A stretch of 39,787 bases of DNA from Butyricicoccus sp. (GCA_017886875.1 JAGHIZ010000044.1:1-39787), one strand, 5' to 3'. Counted from the first letter of the stretch, positions 8,493 to 17,618 are shown. Notes: generated from the letters alone by a model not told the origin. Program-made: numbers and translations.

Positions 8493-10016
8493 TTATGCGT
8501 TTATCAGCTTATGATACATTTCTTTTAGTGCTGGATAAACCATTTTATAAAGCTCATAGTAATTATCATACTTTGCACTATTTTCGCTATTTGCTTCCTT
8601 GGCTTCGCCCTCTTTTATAATTTCCTTACAAGCAGCAGGCACACTTTCATATATACCAGCACCAACACCAGCTAAAATTGCAGCACCAAAGGCAGGGCCT
8701 TCTTTACCGCTTACAGTGGTTACTGGGCAAGCCATAATATCAGCTATCATTTGACGCCAGAAAGGTGATGCACTACCGCCACCACAAGCTATGATTTTAT
8801 CACTAGATACATTCATACCTTTCAAGATTTCTTGACAGTCACGCAGTGAGAAAGTAACACCTTCCATAACTGCACGTATCATATCAGCTCTTGTATGAAT
8901 TGCAGAAAAACCAGTAAAAGAACCTCTACAATCAGAGTCAAGATGAGGAGTTCTTTCACCCATTAAATAAGGTGAGAAAATAAGACGATTTGAACCTATT
9001 GGAGAAGTTTCTGCAAGAGCAGTCATAATTTCGTAAGGGTCAACGCCTTTTTCTTTAGCTTCAGCAACGATGTTTTCACAAAGCTGATTTCTAAACCACT
9101 GTAAAGACGCACCAGCGGAAAGAGTAACGCCCATAACATGCCAAGCGTTAGGAACTGCACAGCAGAAAGTATGTACTCTGCCCTTAGGGTCAATAGATAG
9201 CTTATCAGTGTGTGCAAAAACTACACCAGAAGTACCAATAGTTGCAAAAGCCTTACCATCTTCTACAACGCCAGTACCAACAGCAGCCGCAGCATTATCG
9301 CCTGCACCGCCTACAACTGGAGTACCTGCTTTAAGTCCTGTAAGTTTTGCGATTTCTTCGGTAACATAGCCTGTAACTTCTGGGCTTTCATAGACTTTAG
9401 CAAGTAAAGACTTATCAATATTTAATTTCTCTAAAACTTCATCAGACCAACAACGATTTGGAACGTCTAAAAGTCCCATACCAGAGGCATCAGAAACCTC
9501 AGTTGCATAAACGCCTGTTAATTTTAATCTAATATAATCTTTAGGAAGTAAAATATGTTTACATTTATTATAGATTTCTGGCTCATGCTTGCGAACCCAT
9601 AGAATTTTACCTGATGTAAAGCCAGCAAGTGCAGGATTAGCAGTGATTTCAATTAGTCGTTCTTTACCAATAATACTATGTATTTCTTCACATTCTTGAG
9701 TTGTACGACCATCACACCATAAAATAGCAGGTCTTAGAACATTATTATTTTCATCTAGCATTACAAGTGAATGCATTTGACCAGAAAGACCAATACCAGC
9801 TATATCAGTACCAGAAACACCGCTTTTTTCAATAACTGATTTAATACCATTAACAGAGGCTTGCCACCAATCTTCTGGGTTTTGCTCTGCCCAACCGTTT
9901 TGGGGTTGGCTCATTGGATACTCGAATGTACTACTTGCAATTACAGTACCTTTTGTATCAAAAAGTGCTGTTTTTGTGCCTGAAGTGCCTACATCAATAC
10001 CGAGTAAGTATTTCAT
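8493..10016 (-). CDS. xylB: Xylulokinase (FGGY family carbohydrate kinase)
   Basis: The 507-aa protein shows full-length xylulokinase features: LGIDVGTSGTKT at the N-terminus (phosphate-1 loop), SGQMHSLV, AILWCDGRT, GGAGDNAAAAVG containing the likely catalytic Asp, GERTPHLD and a C-terminal ACGGGSASPFWRQ. It should phosphorylate D-xylulose or a related ketose with ATP, feeding the pentose phosphate pathway. The start ATG follows an AAGGGGG ribosome site. It is the first gene of a leftward operon with the DUF4867 and isomerase genes, behind a strong promoter, and downstream of a ROK regulator that probably controls it. Confidence 0.93.
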   Translation of the reverse strand: MKYLLGIDVGTSGTKTALFDTKGTVIASSTFEYPMSQPQNGWAEQNPEDWWQASVNGIKSVIEKSGVSGTDIAGIGLSGQMHSLVMLDENNNVLRPAILWCDGRTTQECEEIHSIIGKERLIEITANPALAGFTSGKILWVRKHEPEIYNKCKHILLPKDYIRLKLTGVYATEVSDASGMGLLDVPNRCWSDEVLEKLNIDKSLLAKVYESPEVTGYVTEEIAKLTGLKAGTPVVGGAGDNAAAAVGTGVVEDGKAFATIGTSGVVFAHTDKLSIDPKGRVHTFCCAVPNAWHVMGVTLSAGASLQWFRNQLCENIVAEAKEKGVDPYEIMTALAETSPIGSNRLIFSPYLMGERTPHLDSDCRGSFTGFSAIHTRADMIRAVMEGVTFSLRDCQEILKGMNVSSDKIIACGGGSASPFWRQMIADIMACPVTTVSGKEGPAFGAAILAGVGAGIYESVPAACKEIIKEGEAKEANSENSAKYDNYYELYKMVYPALKEMYHKLINA

Positions 10017-10102
10017 AAAAAATTTTGCCCCCTTGTATTTTGGGATATAATAAATATTTTTAATAAAAACTTTTGAAAATATATTTTATATAACTGCTTA
10101 TT

Positions 10103-10131
10103 ATAATACATCAACCTATATTAACAGTCAA
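10103..10131 (-). promoter_or_regulatory. Sigma-A promoter of the xylulokinase operon
   Basis: On the minus strand TTGACT (10126-10131) and TATTAT (10103-10108) are separated by exactly 17 bases. It lies 87 bases upstream of the xylB start, leaving an AT-rich leader in which an operator could lie. Confidence 0.8.
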
Positions 10132-10203
10132 TATGTTTTAATTATTTAAAGTTTTTTTTACATTTTGCTTAAATTTATATATCGGTTTTTATGAAATACT
10201 AAT

Positions 10204-10230
10204 AAAAAAACAGATGCAAAGCATCTGTTT
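10204..10230 (-). terminator. Intrinsic terminator of the ROK gene
   Basis: Ten-base arms (10208-10217 and 10221-10230, core CAGATGC/GCATCTG) with a 3-base loop are followed on the minus strand by a U run. The stem overlaps the ROK stop codon and insulates the xylulokinase promoter. Confidence 0.9.
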
Positions 10231-11344
10231 AAATATTATTTAAAAACGTATTTACAAAATGAAGTGCAGAACCTATACAATTTGCTTTTGTTCCGCATGA
10301 ACCTATGCGGATATAATCACATTTTTCGCCAAAAGGATTTAAATTTTGCACTTTTTCATTTAATTTATCCAAATGCTCAGCTATTTCAGCTGTAATACTT
10401 CCACCTATTACTATATCACAATCTAAAACCATTCTAATAGTGTTTATACCAAGTGCAAGATTATCTAAATATTCATCAAAGATTTTATTATACTGAGCAT
10501 TACCTTTTGATAACTCATGGAAAAACTCATCTATCGTTATATTTAAATCGTCACAAAGTCTTGCAGTCGAGCAATAAGCCTCTAAACAGCCATTTTTGCC
10601 ACATGCACATTTATTACCATTAGGTTTTATGCACATATGACCAAATTCCGCACTTCTAAGGTTTTGACCTTCATATGCTTTAGAGTTTATAATTATTGCA
10701 CCGCCTACACCTTTACCAATAAATAAATATGCTATTGATTTATTTTGTTTTTGGAAAAAACATTCAGCATATCCGCCTGCATTTGCATCATTTAAAACAT
10801 AAGATGGATATTTTATATTACTTGTAATTTGAGATATAGGCAAATTTTTAATACCTAAAACAGGTGCATTTTCAATCATTCCAGTTTTATTATTTATAAT
10901 TGCTGGAAGTGTTATTCCTACACCTAAAAGTTTGTTTCTGTCAAGCGAAAATTCATCAAGAAAGTTTTCTAAACACACATTTATATCATTATTTATATCA
11001 AAATGTTTGTTTATACGTTGATATGCAATCTCATTTCCATATAAATCGGTTGCAACTATTCTAATATGGTTTAAAGAAATCTCCATACCAATAGCTATTT
11101 TAGCATCAGATACAATTTTCATTGTTCTTGCACGTCTGCCACCGCTTGAGTCTATAAAACCTGAATATTCTATTAAATTATCTTGAAATAATTCATTTAA
11201 ATTTTGAGTGACTGTTGGAAGTGATAAGTTAAGCTCTAAAGATATATCCTGTTTGGTTTTATCTGCAAAGCTTTCATAAAACAATCTATAAATTATATTT
11301 TTGTTTTTCTTTCTAAGCTCTGCTGTTGAGATTTTTTTGTGCAT
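10229..11344 (-). CDS. ROK family transcriptional regulator (XylR/NagC type)
   Basis: The 371-aa protein has an N-terminal winged helix (about residues 10-70, ISLELNLSLPTVTQNL) and a ROK sugar-binding/kinase-like domain. That domain shows the zinc-binding signature EFGHM then KCACGKNGCLE at roughly residues 235-262, and LNDANAGGYAE. ROK regulators repress sugar operons and respond to a sugar or sugar phosphate. It lies directly upstream of the xylulokinase operon and divergently from the surface polysaccharide lyase, so either may be its target. It starts at ATG behind GAGGTG, and its promoter (TTGAAT-17-TATAAT) is at 11387-11415. Confidence 0.9.
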   Translation of the reverse strand: MHKKISTAELRKKNKNIIYRLFYESFADKTKQDISLELNLSLPTVTQNLNELFQDNLIEYSGFIDSSGGRRARTMKIVSDAKIAIGMEISLNHIRIVATDLYGNEIAYQRINKHFDINNDINVCLENFLDEFSLDRNKLLGVGITLPAIINNKTGMIENAPVLGIKNLPISQITSNIKYPSYVLNDANAGGYAECFFQKQNKSIAYLFIGKGVGGAIIINSKAYEGQNLRSAEFGHMCIKPNGNKCACGKNGCLEAYCSTARLCDDLNITIDEFFHELSKGNAQYNKIFDEYLDNLALGINTIRMVLDCDIVIGGSITAEIAEHLDKLNEKVQNLNPFGEKCDYIRIGSCGTKANCIGSALHFVNTFLNNI

Positions 11345-11386
11345 AAACTAATACACCTCACTTTTACAAAAGTTATTATAACAATT

Positions 11387-11415
11387 ATTATATACCTTTT
11401 CTTAACTTAATTCAA
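11387..11415 (-). promoter_or_regulatory. Promoter of the ROK regulator gene
   Basis: On the minus strand TTGAAT (11410-11415), 17 bases, then TATAAT (11387-11392), about 43 bases before the start codon. Confidence 0.75.
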
Positions 11416-11451
11416 ATATATTTTTTTATTATTTAGTTGTGCTAAAAAATC

Positions 11452-11473
11452 AAAAGTAAATCTGTTTACTTTT
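11452..11473. promoter_or_regulatory. Perfect inverted repeat, candidate operator between ROK and lyase genes
   Basis: Nine-base arms AAAAGTAAA and TTTACTTTT flank TCTG. It sits in the 220-base divergent control region, 31 bases upstream of the lyase -35 box and 36 upstream of the ROK -35 box. The symmetry, and the absence of a coding sequence or U tract to explain it, suggest a protein-binding site. The binding protein is not known; the adjacent ROK regulator is the natural candidate. Confidence 0.55.
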
Positions 11474-11504
11474 AATAAAATGGTATTTAAAAGCTTAAAA
11501 AATG

Positions 11505-11533
11505 TTGACAAAATAGTCATATGCTATTATCCT
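11505..11533 (+). promoter_or_regulatory. Promoter of the polysaccharide lyase gene
   Basis: TTGACA (11505-11510), 17 bases, then TATCCT (11528-11533), about 30 bases before the start codons. Confidence 0.7.
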
Positions 11534-11564
11534 TTACCTATGACCAGTAAAAAAGAAAGGGTTT

Positions 11565-14500
11565 GTGGTAAAAATGAAGAAATTTGTATCAGGATTATTA
11601 TTATCGTCGCTAATTTTAAACGGTTCAGTTGCTCCAGCACTTGCAACCTATAATTCTACACCTAATTTAAGTGCGGAAAATGTTCAAAATTACACCGGTT
11701 TACTAATAAAAAATCATTGTCAATATCTATGTGGTAATGAGGAAATAAATAATAACAGCATTGTTAAATCAAAAATCACTTCAATAGAAAAAAATGCACA
11801 AAAGGCTTTGTCTGTATATCAAGGTACAGTAAATCCTTATATTTTATTTAATGCTGATGGTTATGATATGAGCGATGAAAAGACGGTTGATGTTTTAAAC
11901 TCGGATTCGTTTTATAAAAATTCACAATATATTTATGATATTGCATTAGCATATTCTACTTTTGGTACTAAATACTATAAAGATGAGCAAATAAAACAAA
12001 CTATTTTAGATTGTCTAAACAGTTTTTATCAAGTTTATAATAGTCACACTGGTTATGTGGATAAACAAACAGGTAGATTATTTGGCAACTGGTGGAACTG
12101 GGAAATTGGTGTTCCTACAAAAATAACTTCAGTTCTTGCAATGCTTCAAACTGAAATACAAAATACTAATCCTGAGCTTATAAAGCTTTATGTCGATGCA
12201 TTTGATAATCACCTTCGCACTGGTAAAAATGGCGATGTGGATTTAACTGCGGCAACTCACACTGGAACAAACCTTATAGATATTACTGCAAATCGTATTA
12301 TCCAAGGTGCTTTAACAGAGGACTCAAAAAGAATTGAAAAAGCTGTAAATGATATGATGACAGTTTTCGACACAATAGACCCATACAACATTGTCAATAA
12401 TAACACTGATGGTGTTTATGCTGATGGCTCATTTATTCAGCATCATAGAGTAGCATATACAGGTTCTTATGGTAAATTATTATTACAAAAAGCTGTATCT
12501 TCACTTTATATTTTAAGTGGCACACCTTGGCAACCTGCAAACAAGGTTTCAACAATTGAAAATTGGATTTATAATAGCTTTTTACCACTTATCCATGAAG
12601 GATATATGTCTGAAGTTGTAAAGGGCAGAGCTGTTTCTAGAAGTACATCTGGTTATGCTGATGCCGTTGGTGTTATAGAGGCTATGACACTTTTGACTAC
12701 ATTCTTGTCAGACACAAATAGCTTAAAAATGAAACAGCAGATTAAGTATGTAATTGAATCTATGCCAGTTGAATTTAGCGAAAGTGGTCTAAATCTTCCA
12801 GCTATTGAGCCTTATACCGAAATTATAAATAATGAAAATATCAAAGCTGTAAATCATATTAAACAAGGTGCAGTTGCATTTAATGCTATGGATAGAAATT
12901 TACAGTTAAACGATGAATTTACTTTTGCTCTTTCCAGAAGCTCAAATAGAATTGCTAAATATGAATATATGAGCGGTGAAAACTTAAAGCCTTGGTTCCA
13001 AGGTGATGGCGCATATTATTTATATCTATCTGGAGTTGACCAAACTAAACAATATGGTGTAAACTATTTTACCACTGTAAATCCTTATCGTTTGGCAGGT
13101 ACTACTGTTCCAAATGAAGAAAGAAAAACTATAATGGAGCTTTATAACGGCAGTCAGTTCTATCCTGAATATCCAGCAGGTAGCACCGAGCAAAATGACT
13201 ATGTATATTTCCCTGTTGGCACAAATGAGTTTTCAGGCAGTGTAACTCTTAAGGATTATGGTGTAAGCATGGCAGGTATGCAGCTTGGTGATGATAATGG
13301 TTATACTGCAAAACAAAATGGTATATTACCTGATGATTTTGTGGCGTATAAAAATGCAAATGGTAACAAGTCTTGGTTTATTATGAACGATAAAATTGTA
13401 TTTGTAGGCTCTGATATAGATGATAATTTAGATAGAGATGTTACTACCACTATTGATAATCGTATGTCAGATGAAGATGCTAAACTATCTATCACTGCAA
13501 AGGACAGCACAGGACAAACCGTTAACACAGAAAATGGTGTTATAAGCAATTTAAAGTGGTTAAATTACAATGATACTTCACTTAACACTAATATTGGTTA
13601 CTACTTCCCAGAAAATAGTGAAGTTACTATTTCTACTGAAATTTCCACACAAAATCAAAAGGATATTAGAAATGTTTCAAGTCAAAATGATAATATTATA
13701 ACGCAAAAATATTTTACTATGACTTTTGAACATGGAAAGAATAAAGATTCAAATTATAGTTATGTGGTTATTCCAAACGCAGACGCAGCACAAATGGAAA
13801 ACTATGCAGCTAATCCTGATATTACTATTTTGGAAAACTCAAAAAATATACATGCAGTGCGTGATGATAAAAATCAAATCACAGCTATTAACTTTTTTGA
13901 GGCTGGACAAAGTTCAGGAGTTAAAACTTCTAGTCCTGTATCTATGCTTATTAAAAAATCGGATAATACAGTAACTATTGCATTATCTGACCCATTATTT
14001 AATCAAAAAGAAGTGAAACTTGTTTTAGATATTCCAAATGCAAGCATTGCTTCTGCTGACAAGCGTATAACTGCAAAGTGTGCAAGCGACCATGTAGAAC
14101 TTACATTAGATGCAAATGAGCTTTATGGTCAAAGTGTAGAAATCACATTAAATACATCAACTGAAAATCCATTTACTGATGTATCTGAAAATAGTTGGTA
14201 TTATGATGCTGTAAAATATGTAAATGAAAATGGTATTATAACTGGAGTATCAAAAGATAAATTTGCACCTAATGAAAATACTTCCCGTGCAATGATAGCT
14301 CAAATATTCTATAATATGGCTAAAAAACCACAAGTAGATACAACAAATCCATTTACAGACGTTAAAACAGATGCTTGGTATGGAAATGCAATTAACTGGG
14401 CGTATAAAAATAATATTATAACAGGCACAAGTGATAAAACATTTTCACCAAATGAAACTATAACAAGAGAAGCTCTTGCAGTTATCCTATATAGATATTC

Positions 14501-14687
14501 AGGTAGTCCAAAGGTTACTACAAATCTTGATAAGTATACAGATGCAAGTAGCGTAAGCTCTTGGGCAAAAGATGCTTTAACTTGGGCAGTTGAAACTGGT
14601 TTAATTACAGGTATGAGTGATAATACTTTAAATCCTAAAGGTAATGCTACTCGCGCTCAAGTTGCAACTATAATTCAAAGATTATAA
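11565..14687 (+). CDS. Secreted family-8 polysaccharide lyase with three SLH cell-wall anchor domains
   Basis: The 1040-aa protein starts with a signal peptide (MKKFVSG, then a hydrophobic stretch ending near PALA, residue 27). An (alpha/alpha) barrel follows with PL8 hallmarks NWWNWEIGVP (175-184) and DGSFIQHHRVAYTGSYG (287-303). By comparison with hyaluronate lyase, His293 and Tyr302 should be catalytic. The middle part (GENLKPWFQGDGAYYLY) is the usual PL8 beta-sandwich. The C-terminus holds three SLH domains from about residue 865 (PFTDVSENSWYYDAVKY and two repeats), which bind the enzyme to the cell wall. It should cleave hyaluronan, chondroitin or xanthan by beta-elimination outside the cell. 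The start is ambiguous: GTG 11565 lies 3 bases and ATG 11574 12 bases after AAAGGG. The family is sure and the substrate open. Confidence 0.93.
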   Translation: MVKMKKFVSGLLLSSLILNGSVAPALATYNSTPNLSAENVQNYTGLLIKNHCQYLCGNEEINNNSIVKSKITSIEKNAQKALSVYQGTVNPYILFNADGYDMSDEKTVDVLNSDSFYKNSQYIYDIALAYSTFGTKYYKDEQIKQTILDCLNSFYQVYNSHTGYVDKQTGRLFGNWWNWEIGVPTKITSVLAMLQTEIQNTNPELIKLYVDAFDNHLRTGKNGDVDLTAATHTGTNLIDITANRIIQGALTEDSKRIEKAVNDMMTVFDTIDPYNIVNNNTDGVYADGSFIQHHRVAYTGSYGKLLLQKAVSSLYILSGTPWQPANKVSTIENWIYNSFLPLIHEGYMSEVVKGRAVSRSTSGYADAVGVIEAMTLLTTFLSDTNSLKMKQQIKYVIESMPVEFSESGLNLPAIEPYTEIINNENIKAVNHIKQGAVAFNAMDRNLQLNDEFTFALSRSSNRIAKYEYMSGENLKPWFQGDGAYYLYLSGVDQTKQYGVNYFTTVNPYRLAGTTVPNEERKTIMELYNGSQFYPEYPAGSTEQNDYVYFPVGTNEFSGSVTLKDYGVSMAGMQLGDDNGYTAKQNGILPDDFVAYKNANGNKSWFIMNDKIVFVGSDIDDNLDRDVTTTIDNRMSDEDAKLSITAKDSTGQTVNTENGVISNLKWLNYNDTSLNTNIGYYFPENSEVTISTEISTQNQKDIRNVSSQNDNIITQKYFTMTFEHGKNKDSNYSYVVIPNADAAQMENYAANPDITILENSKNIHAVRDDKNQITAINFFEAGQSSGVKTSSPVSMLIKKSDNTVTIALSDPLFNQKEVKLVLDIPNASIASADKRITAKCASDHVELTLDANELYGQSVEITLNTSTENPFTDVSENSWYYDAVKYVNENGIITGVSKDKFAPNENTSRAMIAQIFYNMAKKPQVDTTNPFTDVKTDAWYGNAINWAYKNNIITGTSDKTFSPNETITREALAVILYRYSGSPKVTTNLDKYTDASSVSSWAKDALTWAVETGLITGMSDNTLNPKGNATRAQVATIIQRL

Positions 14688-14719
14688 GTTATTGTTTGTT
14701 CATAATTATATTTGTATCA

Positions 14720-14748
14720 TTGACATATTGAATTTATTATGTTAATTT
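14720..14748 (+). promoter_or_regulatory. Possible promoter of the thiazole operon
   Basis: TTGACA (14720-14725) is followed 17 bases later by TAATTT (14743-14748), a weak -10. Transcription would begin near 14755, just before the leader hairpins. Confidence 0.5.
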
Positions 14749-14757
14749 ATTACTAGC

Positions 14758-14819
14758 GTGATTAAGCATCACAAAGGGGTACACCACCACGGGTGTAGTT
14801 TCTTTGTGGTGCTTTTTTT
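14758..14819 (+). promoter_or_regulatory. Thiazole-operon leader: terminator hairpin with competing upstream hairpin
   Basis: An 11-base-pair stem (14766-14776 with 14802-14812, one G-U pair) encloses a smaller hairpin (TACACC/GGTGTA, 14780-14785 with 14792-14797) and is followed by seven T's, ending just before the thiS ribosome site. Upstream, GTGAT (14758-14762) can pair with ATCAC (14768-14772), which is part of the terminator's 5' arm, so the two structures exclude each other. This is the layout of a transcription attenuator. No TPP-riboswitch core (such as CUGAGA or the CCAGCGUAGGGA arm) is present. It could instead simply be the lyase terminator with read-through. Confidence 0.6.
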
Positions 14820-14841
14820 GTTATCAGAAAGGGGTTTTTAT

Positions 14842-15039
14842 ATGAAAATTAAAGTAAATGGCGAGTTTTTAACCGATTTTTCGGGAAATATAAATGAGCT
14901 TTTGCAAAAACAAAATCTATCACCAGATAGAGTAGCAGTTGAATATAATGGTCAAATTTTATCAAGAGAAAATTTTAATAATGTATCTTTAAAAGATGGT
15001 GACATAGTAGAAATAGTACATTTTGTAGGTGGTGGCTAA
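14842..15039 (+). CDS. thiS: Sulfur carrier protein ThiS
   Basis: The 65-aa ubiquitin-like protein (MKIKVNGEF, then VEYNG and DGDIVEIVHFVGGG) ends in the Gly-Gly tail that ThiF adenylates and that carries sulfur as a thiocarboxylate to thiazole synthase. The frame is open further upstream through the leader hairpin, but the ATG at 14842 after AGAAAGGGG is the real start and gives the standard ThiS length. Its stop overlaps the thiF start by one base (TAATG), so the two are translationally coupled at the head of the thiSFGH-tenI operon. Confidence 0.93.
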   Translation: MKIKVNGEFLTDFSGNINELLQKQNLSPDRVAVEYNGQILSRENFNNVSLKDGDIVEIVHFVGGG

Positions 15040-15665
15040 TGCTTACACAAAAAGATATATTTAATGCTTTATCTGAACGTCACGGGCTTGAAAATCAAAA
15101 AAAATTTGCAAATTCATGTGTTGGTATTGCAGGTTTAGGCGGTTTAGGCTCAAATATAGCGGTTTATCTCACAAGACTTGGAATAGGTAAGTTAATTTTA
15201 GTTGATTTTGATAATGTAGATATAACAAATATAAATAGGCAAAATTATGTGCTTTCTGATATAGGCAAGCCTAAAACTAAAGCTTTATATAATTATTTAA
15301 CTCAGATAAACCCATATTTGAATTATGAACTTCATCAAATAAAAGTGACAAGTGAAAATGCAGTTGATTTATTTTCTGGTTGCGATGTTGTGTGTGAGGC
15401 GTTTGATAAAGCAGACCAAAAAGCAATGCTTATACAAACACTTTTAGCAAATAATATAAAAGTTGTATCTGGGAATGGTATGGCAGGTATAAACTCAGCT
15501 AATCTTATAAAAACAACAAATCCAATCAAAAATTTATATATTTGTGGAGATAATCAAAGTGATATATCTGATGGTTTAGGGCTTATGTCGCCAAGAGTTG
15601 CAATCTGTGCAGCTCATCAAGCTACAATGACCATGAGATTATTATTAAATCAAAATACTATTTAA
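15039..15665 (+). CDS. thiF: ThiS adenylyltransferase ThiF
   Basis: The 208-aa E1-like protein has the nucleotide-binding [11 protein letters not shown] (about residues 31-41), [15 protein letters not shown] and [11 protein letters not shown] motifs of the ThiF/MoeB/HesA superfamily. It activates the C-terminus of ThiS with ATP. This is the short clostridial form; the C-terminal zinc-type Cys-X-X-Cys pairs of E. coli ThiF are not evident, which is common in such anaerobes. The start codon overlaps the thiS stop. It lies between thiS and thiG, which makes ThiF the confident choice over MoeB. Confidence 0.9.
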   Translation: MLTQKDIFNALSERHGLENQKKFANSCVGIAGLGGLGSNIAVYLTRLGIGKLILVDFDNVDITNINRQNYVLSDIGKPKTKALYNYLTQINPYLNYELHQIKVTSENAVDLFSGCDVVCEAFDKADQKAMLIQTLLANNIKVVSGNGMAGINSANLIKTTNPIKNLYICGDNQSDISDGLGLMSPRVAICAAHQATMTMRLLLNQNTI

Positions 15666-15682
15666 AGGACGTGTATTTTATT

Positions 15683-16450
15683 ATGAATAATGATGTTTTT
15701 AAATTAGGCGGACATGAATTTACTTCAAGATTTATTTTAGGTTCAGGAAAATATTCACTAGATTTAATTGATGCTGCCGTAAAACATGCAAAAGCACAAA
15801 TTATAACACTTGCTTTAAGACGTGCAAATTCTGAAACAGATAATATTTTAGATTATATTCCTGAAGGTGTGACTTTACTTCCAAATACATCTGGTGCAAG
15901 AACAGCAGATGAAGCGGTTAGAATTGCTAGACTTGCCAAAGCTTGTGGCTGTGGTGACTTTGTAAAAGTTGAAATTATGCGTGATAGTAAATATCTTTTA
16001 CCAGATAACACTGAAACCATAAAAGCTACTGAGATTTTAGCAAATGAAGGCTTTATTGTAATGCCTTATATGTATCCAGATTTAAATGTTGCTAGAGATT
16101 TAGTAAACGCTGGTGCAAGCTGTATTATGCCACTTGCTGCACCTATTGGTTCTAATAAAGGCTTGGCTACTCGTGATTTTATCAAGATTTTAATTGATGA
16201 AATTGATTTACCAATTATAGTTGATGCAGGTATCGGCAGACCAAGCCAAGCTTGTGAAGCTATGGAAATGGGCTGTGCTGCGGTTATGGCAAATACAGCT
16301 ATTGCAACCGCAGGCAATATTCCACAAATGGCTGAGGCATTTGGTAAAGCAATAGAAGCTGGTAGAACCGCATATCTTGCTGGTTTAGGTCGTGTACTTG
16401 ACACTGGTGCAGCCGCATCTTCTCCTTTGACTGGATTTCTTGCAGATTAA
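15683..16450 (+). CDS. thiG: Thiazole synthase ThiG
   Basis: The about 255-aa TIM-barrel protein shows the ThiG signatures [37 protein letters not shown] with the Lys that forms a Schiff base with deoxyxylulose 5-phosphate, [12 protein letters not shown], and VDAGIGRPS near the phosphate site. It combines deoxyxylulose phosphate, dehydroglycine from ThiH and sulfur from ThiS into the thiazole. An in-frame GTG at 15671 touches the ribosome site AAAGGAC directly, so the ATG at 15683 is preferred. It has standard length and a standard neighbourhood. Confidence 0.95.
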   Translation: MNNDVFKLGGHEFTSRFILGSGKYSLDLIDAAVKHAKAQIITLALRRANSETDNILDYIPEGVTLLPNTSGARTADEAVRIARLAKACGCGDFVKVEIMRDSKYLLPDNTETIKATEILANEGFIVMPYMYPDLNVARDLVNAGASCIMPLAAPIGSNKGLATRDFIKILIDEIDLPIIVDAGIGRPSQACEAMEMGCAAVMANTAIATAGNIPQMAEAFGKAIEAGRTAYLAGLGRVLDTGAAASSPLTGFLAD

Positions 16451-16463
16451 AGAGGTATAGAAA

Positions 16464-17618
16464 ATGGAAAATAGAATAAATCATATGGAGTATTTGCCAG
16501 ATATGGAGCAAATAAATCCAGAAATCAAAAACAAGGTTATAAATGCTTATAATAGTTATAACTCAGATAAATACACTGTAAAAGACGTTGAAAATGCTTT
16601 AAAATCTGATATTTTAACCCCTGATGATTTTGGGGCACTGCTTTCACCTGTGGCTTTGCCATTTTTAGAGCAAATGGCAAAACGTGCAAGAGAAAAGAAA
16701 CGTCAATTTTTTGGTGATAATGTTTATATTTTTACACCTATTTATATATCAAACTACTGTGAAAATTATTGTATTTATTGCGGTTTTAACTGTCATAATA
16801 AAATTAGACGTGCAAAACTTGATTTTGATGCAATAGAAAAAGAAATGAAGGCTATTTCTAAAACAGGTCTTGAGGAAATACTTATTTTAACCGGTGAAAG
16901 CCGTAATATGAGTGATGTTCAGTATATAGGCAAGGCTTGCGAAATTGCAAGGAAATATTTTAAAATGGTTGGGATAGAAGTTTATCCTATGAATTCAGAT
17001 GAGTATGCATATTTACATAAATGTGGTGCAGATTATGTAACTGTTTTTCAGGAAACATATAATTCAGATAAATATGAAACCTTACATTTAGCAGGTCATA
17101 AACGTATTTTTCCATATAGAATAGAAGCTCAAGAGCGAGCTTTAATGGGTGGTATGAGGGGTGTTGCATTTGCGGCACTTTTAGGACTTGATGACTTTAG
17201 AAAAGACGCTTTTGCTACAGGTATGCATGCTTATTTATTACAAAAAAAATATCCTCATGCAGAAATATCAATTTCATGTCCAAGACTTCGACCAATAATA
17301 AATAATGATAAAATCAATCCTAAAGATGTGCATGAGCGTCAGCTTTTACAGATTATGTGTGCATATAGAATGTTTTTACCATTTGCAAATATAACTATAT
17401 CTACCCGTGAACGTGCAGGATTTAGAGATAATGTTATAGATATCTGTGCTACAAAAATTTCTGCTGGTGTATCAACTGGTATTGGTGGTCATACTGATGA
17501 AGCTGAACAGGGTGATGACCAGTTTGAAATCGCAGATACAAGAACTGTTGATGAAGTTTTAAAGGCAATCTGTGAACGTGGTTTACAGCCGGTTATGAAT
17601 GATTATGTCTATGTATAA
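16464..17618 (+). CDS. thiH: 2-iminoacetate synthase ThiH (radical SAM tyrosine lyase)
   Basis: The 384-aa protein has the radical-SAM cluster motif CENYCIYCGF, with Cys99, Cys103 and Cys106, and the extra ThiH features (GFNCHNKIRR, FQETY, SCPRLRP). It splits tyrosine with S-adenosylmethionine to give dehydroglycine, the oxygen-independent alternative to ThiO, consistent with an anaerobe. It starts at ATG behind AGAGG, 13 bases after thiG, and overlaps the next gene by 20 bases, so the operon is translationally coupled. Confidence 0.95.
   Translation: MENRINHMEYLPDMEQINPEIKNKVINAYNSYNSDKYTVKDVENALKSDILTPDDFGALLSPVALPFLEQMAKRAREKKRQFFGDNVYIFTPIYISNYCENYCIYCGFNCHNKIRRAKLDFDAIEKEMKAISKTGLEEILILTGESRNMSDVQYIGKACEIARKYFKMVGIEVYPMNSDEYAYLHKCGADYVTVFQETYNSDKYETLHLAGHKRIFPYRIEAQERALMGGMRGVAFAALLGLDDFRKDAFATGMHAYLLQKKYPHAEISISCPRLRPIINNDKINPKDVHERQLLQIMCAYRMFLPFANITISTRERAGFRDNVIDICATKISAGVSTGIGGHTDEAEQGDDQFEIADTRTVDEVLKAICERGLQPVMNDYVYV

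Noticed and set aside
10076-10087. AAAATATATTTT palindrome in the xylB leader as an operator
   Set aside because: Pure A/T symmetry is common in this DNA and carries little information.
14688-14841. TPP riboswitch upstream of thiS
   Set aside because: None of the conserved TPP elements is present and the leader is too short for the full aptamer plus terminator.
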